Assembly (NCBI RefSeq): GCF_008370685.1
Contig: NZ_VTZU01000013.1
Span: 42,657 to 106,656, forward strand
DNA from: Aquimarina sp. RZ0
Lineage (GTDB): Bacteria; Bacteroidota; Bacteroidia; Flavobacteriales; Flavobacteriaceae
Reading direction: 5' to 3'
Length of the DNA: 64,000 bases
Shown in pieces: positions 1 through 9,271 of this stretch. The notes beneath the pieces were generated by a model. It ran no database searches, was not told the origin of the DNA, and was given only the letters and a program-made list of their open reading frames with translations. Made by a program: the position numbers and the translations under genes. Positions within the stretch are counted from its first letter, which is position 1, and each line of letters starts with the position of its first letter.

Positions 1-437
1 ATTTTGACGTTAATCTTTTATTCAGGGGAGCACACGGTTTTGATATCTATAACCTGACATATTCTGAAATGGTGCGCCCCAATGCAGGAGGTTCCGCAAT
101 ACACCCAGACTTTCTAGACCGATGGACCCCAGAGAATCAAACAGAAATACCTGCAGTAAGAGGAGAAGACCTGGTTTCATCCAGGTTTATTGAAAAAGGA
201 GATTTTATACGATTGGCTAATATAACATTGGGATATACAATTGATAGTATCAAACCCTTTAGCGCTATCAGGATCTACGGAAGCGGACAAAACTTATTCA
301 CAATTTCTGACTACCGAGGGTATGATCCGGAAAGCTCGTCTAGTAATGTAGCTACAGGAGATGCTTCTGCATCAATAGATTATGGAGCGTTCCCCAACCC
401 AAGAACAATAACCTTTGGTTTTAATGTAGGATTTTAA
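1..437 (+). CDS. SusC-family TonB-dependent outer membrane receptor, C-terminal end (partial)
   Basis: The reading frame is open from base 3 and ends at 437, so only the last ~145 residues of a receptor that begins outside the window are present. Visible are the closing beta-strands of a SusC barrel: the segment SSRFIEKGDFIRLANITLGY, the phrase IRIYGSGQNLFTISDYRGYDPE, and the aromatic end TITFGFNVGF, where a terminal Phe is typical of outer membrane proteins. These match the same positions of the complete SusC at 34687-37770. The susD partner starts 12 bp downstream, so the two are one transcription unit. SusC proteins import oligosaccharides across the outer membrane with TonB energy. The substrate cannot be read from this fragment; the downstream polysaccharide lyase and GH26 enzyme are the only local hints. 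Confidence 0.93.
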   Translation, partial: FDVNLLFRGAHGFDIYNLTYSEMVRPNAGGSAIHPDFLDRWTPENQTEIPAVRGEDLVSSRFIEKGDFIRLANITLGYTIDSIKPFSAIRIYGSGQNLFTISDYRGYDPESSSSNVATGDASASIDYGAFPNPRTITFGFNVGF

Positions 438-449
438 AAAAAACAGATT

Positions 450-2009
450 ATGAAAATTGAAATAACTAAACAAAAAAGAAACTGGCAAACTTGTATATAT
501 ATCGCTCTTTTAATCATTTTTCCAGGTGCTTGTGCGGATCTGGATGAGGATCCCGGAGCAGTACAAATATCACCAGAAACCCTGACAACTGTTGGAACAC
601 TCCGAGCAATCGTTACAGGAATGTATCAGCAATTAGCAAATGAAGCACAATGGTCAGATTTTTTTCTTGCCTCGTACGGAGGTGATGATGTTACCACTTT
701 TAGTGGCGGTAATAAACAAGGATACAGAGATGCTGACTGGAGAAGCCAAACCTCATTTTCTGATAGAATAGAAAGAACTTACCTGGGCTGTTACAGAGTA
801 ATTACCAGCGCAAATACAGCGATTAATGCCAGAGAAAATATTACAGTTAATGAGACAAATAAAGATGAATTTGAAAGATTAATAGGAGAATCTCATTTTA
901 TGCGGGCATTTTGCTATTTAAAATTAACAAGAACATATGGAGAAATCCCAATACAACTAAAAACAAACAACCTCGAACCATTAACACGTGCTTCTTTTGA
1001 GCAAATTTATATGCAAATCGAGGCAGACCTAAGAGAAGCAGAACGATTACTTCCTGATGAGTATCCGGGTATTGAAACTGTGGGAATACGTCCTAGTAAA
1101 GGTGCTGCAAAGGCTTTGTTAGCCAGATTATATATGCATTGGGCTGGATTTCCTCTTAATGATCCAAGTCGGTATACTATGGCTGCTACAGAAGCAAAAG
1201 AAATTATTGATGGCAATTTTGGATATGAATTAAATCCTAGCCTGCGAGAATTATGGACAATCTCTAAAAGATTCGAACAAAAAGAATCTATATTTATGTT
1301 GGTATTTTGTAATGATGGGTGTGCTCCAAATAATAGAACCACCGGAAGACTTGGATTGCCTGGGGATGCTTCTGGATGGAGTGAAACTTTTGGAGAAATT
1401 ACTTTCTTTGAAGATATGGAAGAAGCCGCAAATAATGAAGGAACCTCAACACGTTTTGAAGACACTTACGTACTTGAAGTAATCCCAAGAGGAATGGAAC
1501 CTGATGGTGCAGACTGGAGGAATTTTCAAAATGAACCACATCCATTATTGCGTAAAGTCATCAGTGGAGATTTAACTGAGGATATTTTTGGTTCTACGCG
1601 TAACGGAATCAATAGATATTTTATGCGTTATGCAGATTTATTATTGATCTATGCTGAGGCTTCAGGTCGATCAGGGAATATAACCCCAGAGGCCTGGGAA
1701 GCTCTTAATCAGGTGAGACGGAGAGCCGCAGGCAAAGATCCTAATACTCCTGATCCTTCAATTGATATCGTTACCGGAGATTTGGGAGAACTTGCCTTTA
1801 CCGAACGAAAGTGGGAATTAGCAGGAGAATACGAGCGTTGGCACGATATCGTTCGTATGGATCGTATTGCAGAAGTTTTTGCGCAAAGATCTCCCGATGA
1901 AGTTTCGGATATTATAAATAACAAAACTCCTTCTGCAGATGGAAAATACGCATATTTTACACCAATACCCCAGAGAGAAATAGATAATTCTCCTCAATTA
2001 GCTGATTAA
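450..2009 (+). CDS. SusD/RagB-family glycan-binding lipoprotein
   Basis: A protein of 519 residues, the usual size for SusD. It opens with a basic stretch, a hydrophobic segment and a lipobox-like FPGAC, so it should be lipidated and surface exposed. The N-terminal TPR-like helices (GESHFMRAFCYLKLTRTYGE near residue 150) and the C-terminal block with RYADLLLIYAEA and ERKWELAGEYERWHDIVRMD are hallmark SusD segments, and the end has the FTPIPQREIDNSP form common in the family. SusD caps the SusC barrel and helps capture glycans. It follows susC by 12 bp, and a strong hairpin terminator lies just after its stop, so susC-susD form the operon end. Confidence 0.95.
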   Translation: MKIEITKQKRNWQTCIYIALLIIFPGACADLDEDPGAVQISPETLTTVGTLRAIVTGMYQQLANEAQWSDFFLASYGGDDVTTFSGGNKQGYRDADWRSQTSFSDRIERTYLGCYRVITSANTAINARENITVNETNKDEFERLIGESHFMRAFCYLKLTRTYGEIPIQLKTNNLEPLTRASFEQIYMQIEADLREAERLLPDEYPGIETVGIRPSKGAAKALLARLYMHWAGFPLNDPSRYTMAATEAKEIIDGNFGYELNPSLRELWTISKRFEQKESIFMLVFCNDGCAPNNRTTGRLGLPGDASGWSETFGEITFFEDMEEAANNEGTSTRFEDTYVLEVIPRGMEPDGADWRNFQNEPHPLLRKVISGDLTEDIFGSTRNGINRYFMRYADLLLIYAEASGRSGNITPEAWEALNQVRRRAAGKDPNTPDPSIDIVTGDLGELAFTERKWELAGEYERWHDIVRMDRIAEVFAQRSPDEVSDIINNKTPSADGKYAYFTPIPQREIDNSPQLAD

Positions 2010-2022
2010 ATATGATTTTAAA

Positions 2023-2057
2023 CCCCTCCACTTTTATGGAGGGGGATTCAGTTTTTT
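2023..2057 (+). terminator. Rho-independent terminator after susD
   Basis: Arms CCCCTCCA (2023-2030) and TGGAGGGG (2037-2044) close a 6-nt loop, and a T run follows at 2052-2057. It lies 14 bp after the susD stop. The next gene therefore needs its own promoter or read-through. Confidence 0.8.
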
Positions 2058-2124
2058 GATTGAATTGATTATTCAAAATAAATCAGCTTCCAAAAAGCAA
2101 TCTATATTTGCTACAATCAATCCT

Positions 2125-5100
2125 ATGATGCCATATACTATGATTGAAAAAGTATTAAAACCCTGCTTTGTAAAAAGTATCATGCTATGTATCATTACCT
2201 TTGGTAGTATAATAGCATGTCAAAAACCAGAAACGACAAAAAAAGATAAAATGTTATTCTCGAATATTAGCTCTGATAAATCTGGAATATATTTTAAAAA
2301 CATCATAAAAAACAGTAAAGATTTTCATTACTACAAATACATCTATTCTTATAATGGAAGTGGAGTAGCTGCTGCTGATTTTAATAATGACGGATTTATA
2401 GATCTTTTTTTTACTGCAAACACATCTGATCATAAATTATACATCAATAAAGGAAGTTTTGAGTTTGAAGATATAACTGCTGCATCAGGAATTAAAAAAC
2501 TACCGGGATTTGCTACAGGAGTACTTACTCTCGACATAAATCAGGATGGTTATCTAGATATCTATATATGTAGAGCAGGCTGGTATGATCAGAAAGATAC
2601 CTTCTCCAATTTACTTTATATTAACAATGGAGATCTGACTTTTACTGAAAAAGCAGAAGATTATGGATTAGCTGATATTGGCAGATCATTTATGGCGACT
2701 ACTCTCGACTATGACAAAGATGGGGATTTAGATTTATATATTGTAAATGCCCCATTGGTCACCAAAGACTATCGCAAACTATTTGACCTGAAAGAAGTAC
2801 AAAAAAATCCGAATACCCTTGCGCTGGGAGGAAGTGACAAATTATTGAGAAATGACGGTCAGGGAAACTATAAAGATGTATCCGCAGAAGCAGGAATATA
2901 TATAGAAAGAGCCTTTGGGCTTCATGCGCAGGTAGCTGATCTAAACCATGATAATTGGCTCGATATCTATGTGAGTAATGATTTTGAAATGCCCGATTTT
3001 GCATACATTAATAACAGAGATGGAACCTTTACGGATCAAAGTCAAAAAATGTTTAAACACGTATCATTCTATAGCATGGGTGCCGATGTTGGGGATATAA
3101 ATAATGATGGATTGCAGGATATCGTCGTATTAGATATGAACCCAGAAGATTATGTCCGTTCTAAAACTACTATGGCAATGACCTCTATGGATAAGTTTCA
3201 GGTAATGATCAATAACGATTATCAGTATCAGTATATGCATAATATGTTACAAATTAATACAGCTAATGACACATTTAGTGAAATTGCTCAAATGGCAGGT
3301 ATTGCCAACACTGATTGGAGTTGGACTCCCCTACTCGCAGATTATGACCTTGATGGTTTTACTGACCTTTTTGTAACCAATGGTATTTATAGAGATGTAA
3401 TTGATCAGGATATTAATAAGAAAATTATTCAAAAAATCAGACAGAAAGGTAAAAGACCAACTGATATAGAATATGCAACGTATGCAAATAGTTTACCTCA
3501 GAATAAAATTCATAATTACATATTTAAAAATCTGGGGGATTTAACCTTTAAAAATGTGAGTTCTCAGTGGGCTGATATGTCACCTACTTTCTCCAATGGA
3601 GCTGTATATGCTGATTTGGACAATGATGGAGATCTGGATGTTGCCATTAATAATATCAATGATACAGCTACACTTTTAAAAAATAATGCAATAGAACAAT
3701 CACAAAACAACTATCTTAATTTTACGTGTAAAGGACCAAAAAATAATCAATTCGGAATAGGAACTTCTATAAAAATATGGCTACCAGACAATACAATACT
3801 ATATAAGCAGTTACTCAATGCCAGGGGATATTTATCCTCAGGATCAAACAGGCTATATTTTGGGATTGGCAAACACAAAACAGTAAAAAAAATAGTAATA
3901 ACCTGGTCTGATGGTGCGACTCAGGAATTAGAAAATATTGAGGCAAATCAGTTGGTCACACTCAGCTATCAAAACACACAATTAGCCACTCCAGATACAA
4001 AGGTCAAAACCCAGGAAAAGCTTTTTGAAAAAGAACCATCCTTTCTAAAACACAAAGACTCTGTTTTTAATGACTATGATCTGCAACTATTACTACCGCA
4101 TAAATTATCACAATTAGGTCCGGCATTTGCTATAGCAGATATTAATAATGATGGATTGGATGATATATTTCTGGGAGGAGGATTTGATCAATCCGGGCAA
4201 CTTTTAAAAGGAACTTCTTCTGGTACTTTTGAAATGATTAAGGTTCCAGAACTAGAAATTCATAAAAAACATGAAGATATAAGTGCAGTATTTTTTGATG
4301 CTGACAATGATAAAGACCTGGATCTCTATGTTGTGAGCGGTAGTTATGAGTTCAATACAAACTCACCCTTGCTACAAGACCGACTTTATATCAATACTGG
4401 TAAAGAAAATTTTAACTATTGTAATGATTGCTTACCAGAAATGAAGGTAGCAGGATCTGTAGTAGTACCCTTAGATTTCGATCAAGATGGAGACCTGGAT
4501 CTATTTGTAGGTGGCAGACTTATTCCAGGTAAGTACCCCTATGCTCCTATAAGCACCCTACTGGAAAACAGAAATAAAAATTTTGTAGACGTTACCTTAA
4601 AAAAAGCACCTCAATTACGCAAAACAGGAATGGTTACTGATGCAAAATCTATAGACATTGATGATGATGGAGATTTAGATCTTATAGTTACGGGAGAGTG
4701 GATGGGAATTAACGTCTTTGAAAATAGTATGGGACATTTCAGTCTTTCAGAAAAATATCCCGATTTATCAAATACAAAAGGCTGGTGGAATAAAATTTTA
4801 ATCAAGGATATTGACGGCGATAATGATCTTGATATTATTGCAGGTAATTTAGGATTGAATTACAAATATCAAGCTACACAAAAAAAACCTTTTCATATAT
4901 ATACTGATGATTTTGATGATAATAATACTGAAGATATTGTTCTCGCTAAATATTATAAAAATAAGCAAGTCCCCGTAAGAGGTAAAAACTGTACCGCACA
5001 ACAAATACCCTATTTAAATGATAAAATCAAGAATCACCACGAATTTGCAAATCAGGATTTAGAAGGAATCATAGGCAAAAGCATTAAGGTTGCTTTACAC

Positions 5101-5490
5101 TATGAGGCAAACGAGTTCAGATCTGGTATTTTTTATCAAGATCATGGCAACTTTTCATTTAAGCCTTTTCCTAACGAGGTTCAGATTGCACCAGTGAATA
5201 GTATCTTATATCAGGATATAGATCAGGATGGTATTAAAGATTTACTACTGGCAGGAAATAATTATCAGTCTGAGATAGAAACTACTCGTGCAGATGCTGG
5301 AATAGGATCTTTTCTAAAAGGTATGTCTGATCATACTTTTTCCTGGATACCCAATACAACGACTGGATTCTATGCCGACAGAGATGTACGAAATCTTGGC
5401 TTTTTAAAAACAATACAGGGCGATAAAATTCTGGTAATTAATAATAATGAAATGCATGATTTGTATAACATTATTAATTCTAAAAAATAA
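2125..5490 (+). CDS. VCBS/FG-GAP repeat lipoprotein with ASPIC/UnbV (CRTAC1-like) domain
   Basis: About 1120 residues. A TTG at 2056 would sit in the terminator T tract, so one of the ATGs at 2125, 2128 or 2140 is the better start. The signal segment ends in a lipobox, GSIIAC, predicting a lipoprotein. The body is built of calcium-binding-like FG-GAP/VCBS repeats (AADFNNDGFIDLFF, LDYDKDGDLDLYIVNAP, DINNDGLQDIVVLDM and many more), a beta-propeller pattern. In the middle lies an ASPIC/UnbV domain (GIGTSIKIW, then LYFGIGKHK and VITWSDG), followed by a second set of repeats. It is a full-length paralogue of the protein at 29655-32990, which also sits next to a SusC/SusD pair. A surface glycan or protein-binding role in the uptake locus is inferred; no enzymatic function is evident. 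Confidence 0.88.
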   Translation: MMPYTMIEKVLKPCFVKSIMLCIITFGSIIACQKPETTKKDKMLFSNISSDKSGIYFKNIIKNSKDFHYYKYIYSYNGSGVAAADFNNDGFIDLFFTANTSDHKLYINKGSFEFEDITAASGIKKLPGFATGVLTLDINQDGYLDIYICRAGWYDQKDTFSNLLYINNGDLTFTEKAEDYGLADIGRSFMATTLDYDKDGDLDLYIVNAPLVTKDYRKLFDLKEVQKNPNTLALGGSDKLLRNDGQGNYKDVSAEAGIYIERAFGLHAQVADLNHDNWLDIYVSNDFEMPDFAYINNRDGTFTDQSQKMFKHVSFYSMGADVGDINNDGLQDIVVLDMNPEDYVRSKTTMAMTSMDKFQVMINNDYQYQYMHNMLQINTANDTFSEIAQMAGIANTDWSWTPLLADYDLDGFTDLFVTNGIYRDVIDQDINKKIIQKIRQKGKRPTDIEYATYANSLPQNKIHNYIFKNLGDLTFKNVSSQWADMSPTFSNGAVYADLDNDGDLDVAINNINDTATLLKNNAIEQSQNNYLNFTCKGPKNNQFGIGTSIKIWLPDNTILYKQLLNARGYLSSGSNRLYFGIGKHKTVKKIVITWSDGATQELENIEANQLVTLSYQNTQLATPDTKVKTQEKLFEKEPSFLKHKDSVFNDYDLQLLLPHKLSQLGPAFAIADINNDGLDDIFLGGGFDQSGQLLKGTSSGTFEMIKVPELEIHKKHEDISAVFFDADNDKDLDLYVVSGSYEFNTNSPLLQDRLYINTGKENFNYCNDCLPEMKVAGSVVVPLDFDQDGDLDLFVGGRLIPGKYPYAPISTLLENRNKNFVDVTLKKAPQLRKTGMVTDAKSIDIDDDGDLDLIVTGEWMGINVFENSMGHFSLSEKYPDLSNTKGWWNKILIKDIDGDNDLDIIAGNLGLNYKYQATQKKPFHIYTDDFDDNNTEDIVLAKYYKNKQVPVRGKNCTAQQIPYLNDKIKNHHEFANQDLEGIIGKSIKVALHYEANEFRSGIFYQDHGNFSFKPFPNEVQIAPVNSILYQDIDQDGIKDLLLAGNNYQSEIETTRADAGIGSFLKGMSDHTFSWIPNTTTGFYADRDVRNLGFLKTIQGDKILVINNNEMHDLYNIINSKK

Positions 5491-5495
5491 TCAAT

Positions 5496-8400
5496 TCATT
5501 CATCAGCTATTAATTCGACTTCTGAGGTCAACCCATGCTGGCATCTAAATTCTAAAACCGTAATATTATTGGCTTTTTGAACAATTTTTGAAATACCTTT
5601 TACAGTATTTTTAATTTTCCAATTACCCTTTACAAAAACTTTTATGGTAGAGGCGATACTTTCATTATTATACCAATAGTGAGAATACGGAGGAACTTCT
5701 GCCCTATTGAGTGCCAGATCTACATCCGCACTAAAACCTTCATAAAAACGAAGATCAGGATCACTAATAGCAACCTTAAGATTATTTTTATCTGATTCTT
5801 TTATCGTAATGATTGCCGGATGTGTACTCCCTTTTAAATATTGATGATTAAGCTCATAATCTTTTTGAAAAAGCACATATGCAGCTGTTTTTTTATCGTT
5901 ATGATATATAATGTGAGCCTTTTGATCAGCTCTCACTACTACATATGGTTGATCATCAGATGACATTTTTTTAGAGAAAGAAAACATCTCTTCCGGAGTA
6001 GTATCAATTTTTATTGCATATTCATACCTGGCATTGTCAGGGCTTTTCCCGTGAGTTATATAACCAAGTTCAAACGCACCTCTGGTATCTATTTTATCCT
6101 CAGCATCTCGGGATTCCTGCCACCCATCACTAATATAAAAATGCTGCCCATCTGCAAGATAATATCCAGTTTTAAAACCATCAAACAACCAGGTACCATC
6201 GGCAGATGTTATTTTTTCATTTTTTTTAGTAATATCAGATTCTTTACTATTCCCGATAACCAGACTATTGGTAGTATGCAATTTTGAATTTTGAAACAAT
6301 GTGGTTTCTGTGGTGTAGCTCTCTAAATCATTTTGAATACCTGTTCCCAAACAGATAATTAAATCATCAAAGAAAAACCAGGACTTGGTAGCATAAAAAG
6401 AATCCAGATCATATTTATCATGCCCATGAATGGTTGTTGTAAATATGCCATCGCCAGTATCCATATCTAATCCTCCCACAAAAGCCTGATCAGATCTTAG
6501 GTGTTCATCTTCATCATCATTATTTTTAATGGGTAAAGTTTTAATCCGCTGCAAAGGAGCTTTAAAAGCTGTAGTTCCCGGAAAACGACACCAATCCCAG
6601 CCATCCAAATCCCAGCCGTTATTTACATAGGGATGCCCTTTTTTATCCGCATGAATGATTTCGAGCATTCCCCAATTCAAAAATTGATTGGTCGTTACAA
6701 ATCCCCTTTTCCAATGCCAGCTTTCGGATTGGTAAATGTACTTGCTAAAAGACCCTACAACCGCCATCCAGTCATTTCTGCGATGCACTCCTTTGGCATA
6801 GTAACTCAAGGTATGATGACCCGTTGGAGAAGCTTCTGGTGCAATACCTTTACTCTTAAAAAAAAGTGCTTCTTCTGATAACTCTTCTCCTTCGATTATT
6901 CTCAAATAAGCGCTAGCAATATCTGTATCGATAGTTTCCTTATCATCTGGTGTGCCTGCAAAGGCTAAATGTACCAGTTCATCAATACTCACCTGATCTC
7001 GCGGCCTGATTAGATTATGAGCAAAAGCCCAGGGGAAATATTTTTTACTCCTATAAAATCTTCTGATTAGCATATTGTCTTTCATTCGCTGGTGAGCATC
7101 TGTATAGATTCTAAAATCTGTATGGCTCAAAAAACGAATCATTTTAGAAACTTCCCGCATTGTATATTGCCCATATCGTATTAAGTAGGCATTCGCATGA
7201 TGAAAATGCGAACCATCTGGTTTAAAAGTATCTGAAATTCCCGGAGCATAATTGTACATAATATTACTGTAATATGACGTAAAATGTTGCATATCCCTCA
7301 CTTTTTCCGGAGTCTCGTCCATAAGTAATACGCAAAGAAGCATTCCTACAGAATTTGTGTATAAGTCATCTGAGCTAGTTCCTCTCCCGCCATGAACTCC
7401 TCTTACCGTGTTTTCATCATATATTTTATTAAAATCGTATTTCCGTCTAATAAATGTAATTGCTTTTTCCAGTAAACCTTTTTCTTTTAATACATCTCTG
7501 GCAAGGTAACATCCATCGGCAAACCCTCTGCCATGGTACCAGTTTAGGTTAACATCTGTGTTTATCCCATGTTCAATACAATCAATAAGATACCGACTGA
7601 TTACTAATTTCTGACCTTCATCTTGTACTTGATTATATAAGATTCCAAGATTTTTTATAAACAAACAGAGCTTCTTACGGTCTTCTCCTTTTGTAGGATG
7701 TAATCCATTTATAAATCCTTCTCTTCTTTTTAAATTAAAATATTGGTGCACAGCGGATAACTCTTTTAGTTTTTCTCCAGAAAGCTTAGAAATACTGTGA
7801 AGCCCTTCATACTGAATATCTACTAACCTCTGATGAATGGTTTTAAAAGAATTTGTATGGCTTTTCTCTACTTTTTTTACTAAAGGAAACCAGGGTTTGT
7901 TTAAATAGTTATAGTTTTTAATGCGATTTCCGGCAGGTCCTCGTCTTTGTGGGTGATAAGAAATACTCGGTATAACCGGATCAGGCTTTACAGCCCTGGG
8001 ATTTAGCTGTTTTGAAAAGATAAGATGATCCAAATATATTGTTCCTGAGGTATTCGATAGATTTTTAATCCTCAAAATATTCATATCCATCTTGGGAGTA
8101 CCTCTTAGATGACCTCTGTCATATGCAGTACTAACTCTCCGCCAGCCATCAAAACCTAATTGTAAATCAATAGAACAATCTTCTTCTGCATCTCTTCCGA
8201 AAACGAATTTCAAAATTGTGTTTTGCCTTTTTTCAGAAAAAACAGGAAAATCAAACCCAATAGGTTTGCTAAGATGCGGATATGATGTATCTAATATTTT
8301 TTTAATGGTATCTATCTTCTGCGGTCGATAACCAATCTCAGCTTTTATTTGTAATTCATCTCCGGGAACAAAATCCCATCGCAGACTGTTCGATCCATCG

Positions 8401-8603
8401 GCATAGTGCAAAGAGGAAAGCGAGATTTTTCCTTTAGAAGCTTTTATGTTGTCTGAAATTCCATTTTCAAAACTCAATATAGTACCTTCTACAGAAGATT
8501 TCTCCTGTTGACCATATATAAATCCAAAGAAAAAAAATATGGTAGTCTTAAATATTTTTACCGAATACCCGTATATAGGTCGATTGTTTCTTCTATGACT
8601 CAT
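5496..8603 (-). CDS. Polysaccharide lyase family 8, chondroitin sulfate ABC lyase-like
   Basis: 1035 residues, the length of chondroitin ABC lyases (about 1000). A hydrophobic signal (IFKTTIFFFFGFIYGQ) precedes a jelly-roll N-terminal domain like that of the ABC lyases (FENGISDNI, SLRWDFVPGDEL). The alpha/alpha-toroid catalytic region contains NLNWYHGRGFADG and the block HFHHANAYLIRYGQY, with His468/His469 and Tyr477 as catalytic candidates. The central beta-sandwich carries WGMLEIIHADKKGHPY and GWDWCRFPGTT, the latter close to the DW-R-PGTT signature of PL8. PL8 enzymes cleave uronic-acid polysaccharides (chondroitin, hyaluronan, in some members xanthan) by beta-elimination; exact specificity cannot be set from sequence. 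It converges with the VCBS gene, with only 5 bp between the stops. No T9SS tail is seen. Confidence 0.86.
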   Translation of the reverse strand: MSHRRNNRPIYGYSVKIFKTTIFFFFGFIYGQQEKSSVEGTILSFENGISDNIKASKGKISLSSLHYADGSNSLRWDFVPGDELQIKAEIGYRPQKIDTIKKILDTSYPHLSKPIGFDFPVFSEKRQNTILKFVFGRDAEEDCSIDLQLGFDGWRRVSTAYDRGHLRGTPKMDMNILRIKNLSNTSGTIYLDHLIFSKQLNPRAVKPDPVIPSISYHPQRRGPAGNRIKNYNYLNKPWFPLVKKVEKSHTNSFKTIHQRLVDIQYEGLHSISKLSGEKLKELSAVHQYFNLKRREGFINGLHPTKGEDRKKLCLFIKNLGILYNQVQDEGQKLVISRYLIDCIEHGINTDVNLNWYHGRGFADGCYLARDVLKEKGLLEKAITFIRRKYDFNKIYDENTVRGVHGGRGTSSDDLYTNSVGMLLCVLLMDETPEKVRDMQHFTSYYSNIMYNYAPGISDTFKPDGSHFHHANAYLIRYGQYTMREVSKMIRFLSHTDFRIYTDAHQRMKDNMLIRRFYRSKKYFPWAFAHNLIRPRDQVSIDELVHLAFAGTPDDKETIDTDIASAYLRIIEGEELSEEALFFKSKGIAPEASPTGHHTLSYYAKGVHRRNDWMAVVGSFSKYIYQSESWHWKRGFVTTNQFLNWGMLEIIHADKKGHPYVNNGWDLDGWDWCRFPGTTAFKAPLQRIKTLPIKNNDDEDEHLRSDQAFVGGLDMDTGDGIFTTTIHGHDKYDLDSFYATKSWFFFDDLIICLGTGIQNDLESYTTETTLFQNSKLHTTNSLVIGNSKESDITKKNEKITSADGTWLFDGFKTGYYLADGQHFYISDGWQESRDAEDKIDTRGAFELGYITHGKSPDNARYEYAIKIDTTPEEMFSFSKKMSSDDQPYVVVRADQKAHIIYHNDKKTAAYVLFQKDYELNHQYLKGSTHPAIITIKESDKNNLKVAISDPDLRFYEGFSADVDLALNRAEVPPYSHYWYNNESIASTIKVFVKGNWKIKNTVKGISKIVQKANNITVLEFRCQHGLTSEVELIADE

Positions 8604-9271
8604 TCGTTAGGTTTTAAGTTATACTCAAGCTAAGATAAATTATCAGACACCATCAATCTAATAGCTATAGTGTGCAAAAGCTATCAATTCTACCACTCAA
8701 ATTAAAATAGTATCTATCAATTCATCCAACCCGGATAAAGGGAATGAATGTACTTAAAAAAATGATATGATTCTAGAATTTCAGAACTATCGATCAACTG
8801 AATAATTATAATGAACTACCTCGGGGCAAACCTACGAGGCATGTATTGAAAAAAAACATTTTGATTTCGAGGCAGGCCTCGTAGCATTTAAATCTCGATT
8901 ATCGAGTAAACCAATCCAAGAATCCCGAAGCAAGTTCTCAAGCTATCCTGCTGGAAAATATTTAGATACACCAGATAAAGTTAAGAGGATTATTCCCTAC
9001 TAAAAATAAATTCAAAATTCCCCATCAAAGTATCATAATTAAACAGCATAGTATTATTGACACCTTTCTTACTTTAATACCTTTACAACATCATATTTCC
9101 ATTTTTTACTATCAAAATAGTGGAATATTGCTGGCATAACTTTCAACTAATTGCCTATAACCATATAACAACTTAATAATCAAAAACCTACAAACACCTT
9201 AATCCACGTCACGATAATAAAAACCTAAACTATCACAATAACAGTATCCTAAAACAACTTAAAACTAACGT
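8604..9271. other. Divergent intergenic region between PL8 and GH26 genes
   Basis: 668 bp holding the promoters of the two divergent secreted enzymes. No open frame of note. It contains one copy of a 97-bp multi-hairpin repeat (8814-8910). I did not find a promoter match good enough to place. Confidence 0.6.
8814..8910 (+). repeat. 97-bp multi-hairpin dispersed repeat, copy 1
   Basis: Closely related to 62480-62576: both begin with AACTACCTC, contain TGATTTCGAGGCA and end with CATTTAAATCTCGATTATCG. Three self-complementary blocks are visible: CCTCGGGG...CGAGG, a near-perfect CGAGGCAGGCCTCG, and CTCGATTATCGAG. The copies have diverged by scattered changes, some breaking the hairpins. It is noncoding; function unknown. 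Confidence 0.75.

Noticed and set aside
1007..1465. Minus-strand frame inside susD
   Set aside because: Antisense shadow of a strongly coding gene, no recognisable domain; the same applies to other frames inside large genes.
2056..2124. TTG start giving a longer VCBS/ASPIC protein
   Set aside because: The TTG lies in the T tract of the susD terminator and the added residues come before the real signal peptide; ATGs at 2125-2140 fit better.
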